This document shows positions 8,336 through 17,600 of a stretch of DNA of 64,000 nucleotides, one piece after another. Each line of letters begins with the position of its first letter. Position 1 is the stretch's first letter. The stretch covers positions 1-64,000 of the forward strand of contig JADYYS010000026.1 of NCBI GenBank assembly GCA_020853525.1, read 5' to 3'. The position numbers and the translations under genes were made by a program. The DNA is from Ardenticatenales bacterium (GTDB lineage: Bacteria > Chloroflexota > Anaerolineae > Epilineales > Epilineaceae). The notes under the pieces were generated by a model that had not been told where the DNA came from, made no database searches, and worked only from the letters and a program-made list of their open reading frames with translations.

Positions 8336-9130
8336 ATGTCACGTCCCGCTCCGGCAGCAGCCGAATCCGCCCCTTCACCCGCCATCCGCGTCCAGTTGCT
8401 GGGCGCGCCCGAACTGCGCTGTTCCGAGCGGCGCTTTGCGCTGTCGCGCCAGAGGAATCGGCTGCTGTTCTACCTCCTTGCCGCCCGCCCCGGGCCTGTC
8501 GGCCGCGACACGCTCTACGGCCTGCTGTGGCCGGAAGCCGACGAGCACCAGGCGCATCGCGCGCTCTCGCAGGCGCTCACCCAGATTCGTGCCGATCTCC
8601 CCGAGCCGACGGCGCTCCGCCACAACCGGGAGTCCGTCTGGCTCGATCGCACCGTGGTGTGGTCGGACGTGGCCGCACTCGATGCGCTGGCGATCGGAGC
8701 TCCGGCCGCCCGGTCGACGGCCGATCTCGAAGCCGTCGTGGCTCTGTACCGCGGCCGGTTTCTTGAGGGTGTGTCGTGCGCCGGGCAAATCGACCTCGAG
8801 GACTGGATGCTGGCCGAAGCCGATCGCATGGAACGGATCGTTCTCGAGTCCCTGGCGGAACTCTGCCGGCGCCACGCGCGTGCCGATCGGTTGCGCGAAG
8901 CCACCGCCACGGCGCAGCGTTACCTGCGCTTCGATCCGTGCGACGAGCGGATGCACCGGCGGTTGCTGACGCTGTTCGCGGCCACGGACAACCGCAACGC
9001 GGCCATCGCGCACTATCGACGGTGCGTCGACGTTCTCCATCGTGAGCTCGGCGTCGCCCCGGAGGCGGCCACCCGTGCCGCGTACGAGCGGGCGACGGGG
9101 CATCGCGTGGCGGTTCCGAGCATCGTGTGA
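8336..9130 (+). CDS. Small SARP-type transcriptional activator (wHTH + BTAD)
   Basis: This encodes 264 residues, with the ATG at 8336 behind GGCAGGAGCC. The N-terminal part (about residues 18-100, IRVQLLGAPELR to ALTQIRADLP) is the OmpR-like winged helix of SARP proteins. About residues 110-255 form the bacterial transcriptional activation domain, with TPR-like helices (RYLRFDPCDERMHRRLLTLF, ELGVAP). No ATPase or TPR extension is present, so this is a small SARP of the DnrI/RedD size class. Larger readable frames upstream in the same phase lack a ribosome site and lie opposite the lipase gene. Likely targets include itself, the adjacent conflict genes and the secreted-protein genes at 14.4 and 22.5 kb. 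Confidence 0.85.
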   Translation: MSRPAPAAAESAPSPAIRVQLLGAPELRCSERRFALSRQRNRLLFYLLAARPGPVGRDTLYGLLWPEADEHQAHRALSQALTQIRADLPEPTALRHNRESVWLDRTVVWSDVAALDALAIGAPAARSTADLEAVVALYRGRFLEGVSCAGQIDLEDWMLAEADRMERIVLESLAELCRRHARADRLREATATAQRYLRFDPCDERMHRRLLTLFAATDNRNAAIAHYRRCVDVLHRELGVAPEAATRAAYERATGHRVAVPSIV

Positions 9131-9374
9131 GGGCGGATGCGACGGGCCGCACCCGGCACGATCGGCCATCGATCGGCCATGCGGGGCCCGCCCGGCGATC
9201 ACAGGGCACGAACGGACCGGATAGGGCCACATCGCGCATCGAAAGGGGTGTGGTACCCTACGGCGTGCCAGGGTCCCCCGGAAAGCCGGCGCGTGGCCGC
9301 GAACGCGCACCCTACGTGCCCGCGACGTGGAGGACGCTGGACCGCTCGCTTCGCAGACTGGCCAGGTCCGCCCC

Positions 9375-12300
9375 ATGTCCCTGGATGCGATCACCGACGC
9401 CGCCGTCCGCCAGGCCTTGCGCTCGGTGCGCCATGCCCTGCCGTTCAAGGACAATGCACTCCTCGGCCTAGACGCCGTGGTGCTCGGCCTGCGCGCCGAG
9501 CGCATGCCCGAGACCGCGCAGAGCCGCGAGTGGATGCTCGGGCGGATCGTCCAGACCGTGGTGTGGGACGAGATGGCGCGGCTGCGCGAAGGCAGCCACG
9601 ATCGGGCGGTGGCGCCGGACGACCTCGATGCGGCGCGCGAGACGGCGCTCATCGAGGATGCGTTCCGCATCGGCAACCCGACGCTCGAATGCTGGAGCGC
9701 CCTGTACGCGCGCTACCTCGCCCTGCGCGCCTGGCAGGTGGGCGAACTGGCCGACCTCGTCATCGTCAACTACCGCACGCTCGAACGGCGGGTAACGCGC
9801 GGCTACGCGCTCCTCGCCCAGGCGCTGCGGGACGCCGAGATCGAGGCCGCCCGGCACATCGATACGGCGCCCGGCCTGCCGACCGCCGCGCGGATCATCG
9901 TCAGCGAGCGCGCGCCGATGCGCGGGGTGCCGGAGGCACGGGCCGCGCTGCTGGCCGCGGTGACGGACGACGCCCGGGTCGTCCACATCGCCCCCGGCCA
10001 GATCGAGGCGCTGGCGCAGGCCGCCGCCCCCGACGTCGGCGCGTACCGGCTGGGGCGAATCGCGGAGTGGAGCCAACCGCGCTTCCGGCTCGACGAGCGG
10101 TTCGTCGACCTGTCGCTGCTCGTCGACATGGGCGAGGACGTTCCCGGCGACCGATGGCACGTCGAGCGGAGTCGGTTCAGCGATCTGCGCGACGCGATGG
10201 CCGAGGTCGCCAGTCCATGCCTCGTCGTGCTCGGATCACCCGGCAGCGGCAAGAGCACGTTGCTCCGGCGGCTCGAACTCGACCTCGCGGTGGCCGGGCT
10301 GCGCGACGGGGCACCGACGCTGACGTTCTTCATCCCGCTCAGTCGCTACCAGTCGCCGTCGCCCCACACCCCGCCGCCGGCACCGCGCGCCTGGCTCGGC
10401 GAGCGCTGGTCGGCCCGCTTCCCCGCGCTGCCGCCCCTGGACGATCTTCTCGAAGCCGGTCGGATGGTGTTGCTCCTCGACGCACTGAACGAGATGCCGC
10501 ACGCCGACATGGCCGATTACCGGGAGCGGGTCCGGGCCTGGCGGGAGTGCCTGCACGAGGTCGCGGTCGAACAGCCGGGCAACCGGGTGGTCTTCAGCTG
10601 CCGTAGCCTGGACTACAGCGCCCCGCTTTCCAGTCCGACCCTGCCCGTGCCGCAGCTGCGCATCGAGCCGATGAGCGACGAACGGATGGCGCGCTTCCTT
10701 CGGCTCTACAGTCCGGCCCGCGGCGAAGCGATCTGGCGCCAGCTGCAGCACTCGCCGCAGCACGGACTGCTCCGGACGCCCTACTTCCTGTCGCTCCTGG
10801 CGCAGCAGGTGGAGACCGACGGCCGCCTGCCGGAGGGCCATGCCGCGCTGTTCACCGGTTACGTGCGCCAGGTGCTGCAGCGCGAGGTCGAGCGCGGCCA
10901 CCGTCTGTTCGCACCCGACCATCTCCTCACGGCGCGCGACTGCCGCCGGACCGTGCAGCGCGTCCCGTGGCGCTCCCCGTTCGACCTGCCGGAGCACGGC
11001 CCGTTGATCCCGCGGCTGTCCGATCTGGCGTACGAGATGCAGCGCCGGGTGACGGCGACGGCCCACGAGTCGTCACAGGTCAGCGCCCCGTACGATCTCG
11101 TCGTGGCGCTGTTGGATCATCCATGCGCCGAGGACATCGTGCTGGCGGGCGTGGCGATGTCCGTGCTGGACGAGGACATGGCCGGCGACGAGGTGATGTT
11201 CTTCCACCAGCTCCTGCAGGAGTACTTTGCCGCCCGACGAATGGCCGACGGACTCGACACCGGCCTCGTCAGCACGGCATGGCGGGCGGACGCAATGGCC
11301 GTCGCCTTGTCGGACACCCTGGCGGCCCTCGCCCCGAGCGAGCCGCTGCCGCCGCCGGAGCCCACCGGCTGGGAGGAGACCGCCGTCCTCGCGGCCGCGA
11401 TGAGCGCCGCGCCGGCCGAATTCGTGCGGACGCTCGCCGAGGCGAACCTGCCGCTGGCGGCGCGCTGCGCGGCGCAGGTTGAGGTGCGGGCAGGCGATGA
11501 CGTACGACGCGAGCTGGCCTGGCAGCTCGTCCGCCGTTCGCGCGACCCGGCCGCCGACTTGCGCGCGCGGATCGCGGCGGGCATGGCGCTGGGCGACCTC
11601 GGCGACCCGCGCTTCGAGCGGCGCGTCGGGCCGCATGGCCACTTCCTGCTGCCGCCGCGCGTCGCGATCCCCGGCGGGTCGTACCCCATCGGCAGCGACG
11701 ATGGGCCGCCCGAGGAGCGGCCGCGGCACCTCGTCGAGCTCGCACCGTTCCACATCGGCCTGTTTCCGGTGACGAACGCCGAATGGGCCTGCTTCATGGT
11801 GGCGGGCGGGTATGAGGACGAACGGTGGTGGGACACGCGTGCGGCGCGGGCGTGGCAGGAGGGCGAGGGCACGGCCGAGGGATTGCGCTGGGAATATCGG
11901 CTGTGGCGCCGCCGCTTCGTGGCGGAGCCGGGACTCCTTGCGGAACGGTACGCAGCCGGTCGCGTGCCCGAGGTGATCTTCCGCGGATGGCAGGCTCGGT
12001 TGAAGATGACGGACCCGGAGTTCGAGGCCCATCTCCTGCAGAAGTGGCCCGGAGGGCCGAAGCGGGCGCCGGAGTGCTGGCAGGACGCAGCCTTCGCCCA
12101 CCCGGCGCAGCCGGTGGTCGGCGTCTCGTGGTTCGAGGCCCGGGCCTACGGCCTGTGGCTGACGGCCCAGACCGGAACGACGTACCGCCTTCCGACGGAA
12201 GCCGAGTGGGAGGCCGTGGCGCGCGGCGCATCCGGCCGCCGCCACGCGTACGGCGAAGCGCCGGCGGACGGGATGGGCAACACGACGGAGACGCACGTCC

Positions 12301-12599
12301 GCCGTCCGGCGCCGGTCGGCACGTTTCCGGATGGCGACACGCCGGAGGGCGCGGCGGACATGGCAGGCAACGTCTACGAGTGGACGAGCAGTCTGCATGG
12401 GCGGGTGGGCGAAGCGCCCGCGTTCCCCTTTCCGTACCGCCTCGACGCCCGCGAGGACGGCCGCGCGGCAGGCGACGTGACCCGCGTCGTGCGGGGCGGC
12501 GCTTGGTCGAGGAGCTTCACGATGCAGTACGCGGCGCGCCGGGTGTTCCAGCCGCCGGCGTTCCGCGGGACCGACCTCAGTCTGCGCCTGGCGTCTTGA
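9375..12599 (+). CDS. NACHT-type STAND NTPase with C-terminal FGE-sulfatase domain
   Basis: This encodes 1,074 residues from the ATG at 9375; a GTG at 9327 would add 16. Residues ~1-170 form a helical N-terminal region ending in an HTH-like stretch (VNYRTLERRVTRGYALL). The NACHT ATPase follows: P-loop GSPGSGKSTLL with Lys about 293, and Walker B MVLLLDALNEMPH with Asp about 369. A helical stretch (ARIAAGMALGDLGDPRFERR) links to a formylglycine-generating-enzyme-like domain from about residue 763 to the end (PGGSYPIGSDDGPPEERPRH, then RGGAWSRSF). NACHT proteins are ligand-sensing switches in bacterial immunity and signalling. FGE-like domains are frequent C-terminal modules in such proteins, perhaps as sensors. 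It overlaps the next gene tail-to-tail by 23 bases. Confidence 0.85.
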   Translation: MSLDAITDAAVRQALRSVRHALPFKDNALLGLDAVVLGLRAERMPETAQSREWMLGRIVQTVVWDEMARLREGSHDRAVAPDDLDAARETALIEDAFRIGNPTLECWSALYARYLALRAWQVGELADLVIVNYRTLERRVTRGYALLAQALRDAEIEAARHIDTAPGLPTAARIIVSERAPMRGVPEARAALLAAVTDDARVVHIAPGQIEALAQAAAPDVGAYRLGRIAEWSQPRFRLDERFVDLSLLVDMGEDVPGDRWHVERSRFSDLRDAMAEVASPCLVVLGSPGSGKSTLLRRLELDLAVAGLRDGAPTLTFFIPLSRYQSPSPHTPPPAPRAWLGERWSARFPALPPLDDLLEAGRMVLLLDALNEMPHADMADYRERVRAWRECLHEVAVEQPGNRVVFSCRSLDYSAPLSSPTLPVPQLRIEPMSDERMARFLRLYSPARGEAIWRQLQHSPQHGLLRTPYFLSLLAQQVETDGRLPEGHAALFTGYVRQVLQREVERGHRLFAPDHLLTARDCRRTVQRVPWRSPFDLPEHGPLIPRLSDLAYEMQRRVTATAHESSQVSAPYDLVVALLDHPCAEDIVLAGVAMSVLDEDMAGDEVMFFHQLLQEYFAARRMADGLDTGLVSTAWRADAMAVALSDTLAALAPSEPLPPPEPTGWEETAVLAAAMSAAPAEFVRTLAEANLPLAARCAAQVEVRAGDDVRRELAWQLVRRSRDPAADLRARIAAGMALGDLGDPRFERRVGPHGHFLLPPRVAIPGGSYPIGSDDGPPEERPRHLVELAPFHIGLFPVTNAEWACFMVAGGYEDERWWDTRAARAWQEGEGTAEGLRWEYRLWRRRFVAEPGLLAERYAAGRVPEVIFRGWQARLKMTDPEFEAHLLQKWPGGPKRAPECWQDAAFAHPAQPVVGVSWFEARAYGLWLTAQTGTTYRLPTEAEWEAVARGASGRRHAYGEAPADGMGNTTETHVRRPAPVGTFPDGDTPEGAADMAGNVYEWTSSLHGRVGEAPAFPFPYRLDAREDGRAAGDVTRVVRGGAWSRSFTMQYAARRVFQPPAFRGTDLSLRLAS

Positions 12600-14364
12600 C
12601 GGACACGCGGAGGGGCCCAGTGGAGGTGGGGGCGCCCGGAAAAGCGTTGTTGCCGGCCCAAGGGAAGTACCGGCGCGCCGCCGGTACTGCCGCCGCTTCG
12701 TTCAAGGAGCGCGCGTGGAATGCGCGGGCCTTTTGCGCGCCGCGCTGGCCGTCGTAGGCATACCAGTCCGCAAGCATGACGATCGCCCGGTCGGCGGCAC
12801 CGATCTCGACCGTGACGTCCTGCCGCTCGCCCGGCGCCAGGACGGTGCCCCTCTCGGGGTCGCCAAGGGCGCGCATGAGCGGGCCGTTGGACGGCACCAG
12901 CTCGTGCAGCGACACCACTCGTTGGCTCACCGTGCCTCGCGCGACGACTTCCAGCGGATCGGGCGACCGGTTCTCGAGGGTCAACGTCACGGTGACCGCA
13001 GTTCCCGACCAGTCGGTGGAATAGGCGACCGACTCGCACAGCATCGTGGGCATCGTGGGGGCAGGCGAAGCGGTGAGCAACTGGGCGCGGATGTCGTGAC
13101 CGTACCCGGTGCCCAGCGTGTAGCCGAAGTGGCTCGTCTGGCCCTGGCCCATCGCCGCCGCGGAGCCCCACTCGAGCACGATCTTGCCGGGGGTTCCCGC
13201 GCCGCCGCCGGTGCCGGCAACGCCGTCCGTGTAGAGGGGCACCGTCGGCGCGCCGATGAACCGGTTGCACTCGGGCGCGCCCGATGCGTTGGGGCACGGG
13301 ACTTCGTAGAGGTCGGGGAAGGGATAGTTCGTGCTGTTGATCGTGTACAGCGGGCTGAAGCCCGACAGCACGAAGCGGAACCCGTCCGCCGTCTCCGCGC
13401 ACTCGTTGACGACATCGATGTTGACGATTTCCTCGACGCCGAGCACGGTCGGGAACTTCGTGGCATTCGGGGCCTGGGGACCCGGCTCTTTGCACTTGCC
13501 TGCCGACCCGCTCGCGTGGATCGCGCCAATCTCTGCCGGCGTCAGCGCCCGTCGGAACAGCTCAACCTCGTCGATCTCGCCCCAGAAGGTTTCCTCCGCC
13601 TGGCGGTCCATGCCAGGGATGTCCGATCCGATGAGGAGGTCCGCCGTGTTGTCCACGGTCTCGGTCGACGACGCGACGGCAAACCGCTCCGGCGTGTTGT
13701 TGTTGATGTAGAGCGTGGCAACGGCGTCCAACGGGTTCGCCGCGCGTTCGACGGTCACCGCGACAAAGTGCCAACCATCCTTCACCGGCGCTGCGGACAC
13801 GATGTCCGCCAGAGGCGCGCTCAGGCCGCTCAGCGTGAACCCGAGGTGGCCGTCCTCCAGAAACAGCGCAAACCCGTAGGGCGGGCCCATCGGCCCCGGC
13901 GCCGACTTGGCGACGATCGGGCGCCGGCCCGTGCCGGGATCCGCGGGGTCGATCCGGATCCAGGCATCGATCGTGAGGTCACCCGCGCCGAACGCGAGCT
14001 CGGGATGGTCGGCCACGCGGATGTACTGGTCGAGTCCGTTCAGCGCGATCGAATTGCCGACATATGCGCCTGCCATTTGCGCAATCGGTTCGCCGACGGG
14101 CGCACCGACGTTGTTCGCACCGGCTTTGTCCCGGAATCCCAACCCGTCGATGACATCGAACGACTGAAGCGAATCGAACGGCCACCATCCGATCATCGTG
14201 TCGGGCGGCACGGCACAGGCGGTATCGGCAGCCCTCACATCGGCGAGCGCGTGCGCCGATTGCGGGATCGAAGGGAATCGTCCACCGATGCCCGTGGCCG
14301 CAAGAGCGCAGACCGCCGTCACGCCAAACAAACGCACGCGAACGTGGTGGATCTGCGTCTTCAT
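12577..14364 (-). CDS. Secreted LamG-domain protein
   Basis: This encodes 595 residues. The ATG at 14364 is preceded by GAAGGAG; readable upstream codons lack a ribosome site. A signal peptide covers about residues 1-40. Residues ~50-260 form a concanavalin-like LamG_3 jelly roll (WWPFDSLQSF, LDQYIRVADHPEL, FWGEIDEVELFRRALTPAEI). The rest contains beta-rich repeats of unknown family (TVTLTLENRSPDPLEVVARG). It is probably a cell-surface or exported carbohydrate-binding protein. Direct repeats resembling the SARP operator lie upstream at 14509-14526 in the correct orientation. The same LamG type ends the RTX protein encoded divergently. Confidence 0.8.
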   Translation of the reverse strand: MKTQIHHVRVRLFGVTAVCALAATGIGGRFPSIPQSAHALADVRAADTACAVPPDTMIGWWPFDSLQSFDVIDGLGFRDKAGANNVGAPVGEPIAQMAGAYVGNSIALNGLDQYIRVADHPELAFGAGDLTIDAWIRIDPADPGTGRRPIVAKSAPGPMGPPYGFALFLEDGHLGFTLSGLSAPLADIVSAAPVKDGWHFVAVTVERAANPLDAVATLYINNNTPERFAVASSTETVDNTADLLIGSDIPGMDRQAEETFWGEIDEVELFRRALTPAEIGAIHASGSAGKCKEPGPQAPNATKFPTVLGVEEIVNIDVVNECAETADGFRFVLSGFSPLYTINSTNYPFPDLYEVPCPNASGAPECNRFIGAPTVPLYTDGVAGTGGGAGTPGKIVLEWGSAAAMGQGQTSHFGYTLGTGYGHDIRAQLLTASPAPTMPTMLCESVAYSTDWSGTAVTVTLTLENRSPDPLEVVARGTVSQRVVSLHELVPSNGPLMRALGDPERGTVLAPGERQDVTVEIGAADRAIVMLADWYAYDGQRGAQKARAFHARSLNEAAAVPAARRYFPWAGNNAFPGAPTSTGPLRVSVKTPGAD

Positions 14365-14508
14365 CGCTGACTCCTTCGTTTCCCGGACCTGCCGCAAACA
14401 CGTGCGCGGGCAGGAGATGGTCCGGCCAAGGAGACCGTTGTCCCCGCATGCCGCACGACCATCCGATGGGTGGCAGTGTATCGCACGCGCGACCGGCAAG
14501 CGAAGGGC

Positions 14509-14526
14509 TTTCCGACACGATTCTGA
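14509..14526 (-). promoter_or_regulatory. Two 11-bp-spaced repeats upstream of the LamG gene (putative SARP site)
   Basis: On the reverse strand TCAGAAT and TCGGAAA are separated by CGTG, the same spacer and 11-bp period as at 8209-8237. A TACACT box follows 28 bases downstream (14475-14480); the spacing before the SARP gene is 27. The site lies in the divergent gap between the LamG and RTX genes. Confidence 0.5.
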
Positions 14527-14608
14527 CACGTGCAGCGCTGTAGATTTCCTGTAGACGCCGGTGCGTACGCTCGTGACCATGCATTCGGCTCACAGGGGGA
14601 TGGTCACG

Positions 14609-17600
14609 ATGAACGGCTCTGCGACAGTACAAAGCCCGATCACGCTCGACAAAGGAAATCGGCGTCGCTCCCGCATGGACGGGCGCCGCGGACGGCATCG
14701 GCCGACGCGGTGGCGCATTGCGCGTGGTCTGGCCACCGCGCTGATCGTCGGACTGAGCGCGTTGGCCTACGGCGGGGCTTCGCTATGGGCGACCTCGTCG
14801 GCCCGGCGCGGGGCACAGGCCCAAGCGAACGCAGCTGCTGCCATCGCGCAGACGAATGCCGCGTTGCCTCTGCGCGCCCAGCGTGCGGCGGCCGCGGGTA
14901 GCGTATCGCTCTACTTTCCGATCACCCTGCGCGCGCACTCGTTGACAGCGTCGCTGCGCGTGCGCCTCGAAGGCGGACGCCTGGACGTCCTCGGCACGCC
15001 CGGCAAGGACGATGTGATCCTGCGCCTCGACCCGTCGGGCAAGACGGTCGAAGTCGACGACCGCACGAACGGCGCCGGCACGAACCACCGATTCGATCTT
15101 GACGACGTGAAGAGCTTCAACGTCGACCTCGGCGCCGGCGATGACTGGGTGATCTTCGATGACGCGAACGGCAGTCTGGCCGGCCTGCGCGCGATCACGC
15201 TCGATGCGGGCGACGGAGACAACGTCGCGATGGCCTCGACCGGCAGCCTCACGCCTGCGGAGATCGCCGCGCTGCCGGTCGTGCTGCCCGGCGTCATCGC
15301 CAATCTTCGCGCGCTCGATCAGACCGCCGACGCCCTCACCGCGCGCGCCGAGAAGCTGGAGCAGAGCGCGAGCGCGTTCGCCGCGACGGAGGGCATGACG
15401 CTCACGCTGGCCGCGGAGCGCTTCGCGGCCGAGGCGCAGGAGAAGGTGTTTGGCCCGAGCGACGCGCTCAGCACCTCCCTCGCGTCGGACGGACTCGAGA
15501 TCTCGGACCGGTTCGGTCGCGCGGGCGACGCGGTCATTCAAGCACGGATGGCGGTTACGGACCGCCTCGACACCTTCCGGGTCCGCAACGGTGAGGACTT
15601 CAGTCAGACCCTCAAGCTGCTGACGGACGAAGCCATCGCGAAGGGCGAAGATGACGCCGCCGTTGAAGACGTGGTCGGGCGCATCGAGGCGCTGAGCGAC
15701 GCGTTCGTGGCAGCGGCCGAGTCGCAGGCCCGTCAGGGCGAGGCCGACATCGCGCCACCGGTGGCGGCGCTCGACGGCCTCGCGGCCGAACTCGAGCAGC
15801 GCAACGACGCCGTCGTCCGCCGTGTCGGCGAGCTCGAGGCGATGGCGAACGCGCTGTCCGAGCGCTTCGAGCGGGACTTCGGCGGGGATCGATTGGACGC
15901 GGAGGCCGCGAAGATCGAGCGGGAGGCGGAGGCGATCAACCGCGACGCGGATCTGCTCGGCGAGCAGGTCGAGGCGGCGCTGGCGGAGGTCGACGGGCTG
16001 TTCAAGCCCCCATCCGGCAACACGCGGGATGCTGTTGCTGTATCCGGCGGGTGGGTGACGGCGACCGGCCAGCTCCAGGCGACCCCTCCGGCGCCGACGT
16101 CCGGCTGCAGCGTCGCGACCCACCTGATATCGGGCAGCGGCTTCCTGATCGGAACCTGGAACTGGAGCACCACCAACTTCAACGACTACATGATCGGCAC
16201 CGGCAGCGCCAGTTCCGCTGACTTCCTCTTCGGGCTCGACGGCGACGACGAGATGCACGGCGGCGTCGGCAACGACTGGATGTTCGGGAACGGCGGGCAT
16301 GACTGCGTGTTCGGCGAGGCCGACAACGATCGGATGTTCGGCGACCTGCTGCTGTGGCTCGGCGGCAGCGCCGGCAAGGACAGGATGGACGGCGGCGACG
16401 GCACGGACTGGATGTTCGGGAACGCGAACGATGACACGATGAACGGCGGCGCCGGCTCGGACCGCGTGTTCGGCAATGCGGACGCCGACACGATCCACGG
16501 CGGTGACGGCACGGACTGGCTGTCCGGCAACTCGGGCGGCGACACGCTGAATGGCGACGCCAGCTACGACCTCGTGTTCGGCAACGGCGAGGTCGACACG
16601 TTGTACGGCGGCGACGGCGGTGACTTCATGGCGGGCGGCGGCGAAGTCGGGTCGGGTGACAACATGTACGGCAACGCCGGCAATGACTTCATGTTTGGCG
16701 GAGCCGGCATGGAGTACATGGAGGGCAACGACGGCACGGACGTCCTGTCGGGCGGCACGGCCAACGATCACATCGTCGGCAACGACGGCACAGACTTCCT
16801 ATCGGGCGGTCCCGACGACGATACGATGGCAGGCCTGGCCGGCACCGACTTCATGTCCGGCGACGCCGGCGCCGACACGCTGAACGGCGGCGGCGGCAGT
16901 GACCTCATGTGGGGTCGGGCCGGCGCCGACGGGATGCGGGGCGACTTCAACGGCAGCGGCAACGACTGGATGTTCGGCAACGAGGGCCCCGACACGATGG
17001 GTGGCGACGCCGGCGCCGACTTCATGTGGGGCAACGCCGATGCCGACACGATGAACGGCGACGCCGGCACCGACCTCATGTCCGGCAACGACGGCGACGA
17101 CACGATGTACGGCGGGGACGGCACGGACTTCATGTGGGGCGGTGACGGCTGCGACCAGATGCACGGCGGCAACGGCGTCGACTTCATGTGGGGCGGCGCC
17201 GGCGTCGACACGATGTGGGGCGACGCCGGCATGGACTTCCTATGGGGCGGTGACGACGACGATACGATGTACGGCGGCACCGGAATGGACTTCCTGTGGG
17301 GCAACACCGGCAACGATGCGATGTGGGGCGACGACGGGTCCGACTTCCTCTGGGGCAACGATGGCGACGACTGCATGACGGGCGGCGCCGGCAACGACTT
17401 CCTGTGGGGCAACGCCGGCAACGATACGCTGCACGGCGAAGGCGGCACCGACCTCCTGTGGGGCAACGACGGCGACGACCACCTGTACGGCGGAGCCGGC
17501 ACCGACCTCCTGTGGGGCGGCATCGGCGACGACGAGCTGTGCGGGAACGACGGCAACGACTTCCTGTGGGGCGGCGATGGCAACGACGTGCTGCACGGCG

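Noticed and set aside
9131-9374. SARP-type site before the NACHT gene
   Set aside because: A TACCCT box exists at 9254, but the upstream heptamers (CAGGGCA, CGGACCG) match the repeat consensus too poorly.
12715-14370. Forward 551-codon frame opposite the LamG gene
   Set aside because: It is the complement of a gene with signal peptide and LamG domain; its translation is Arg/Val/His-rich.
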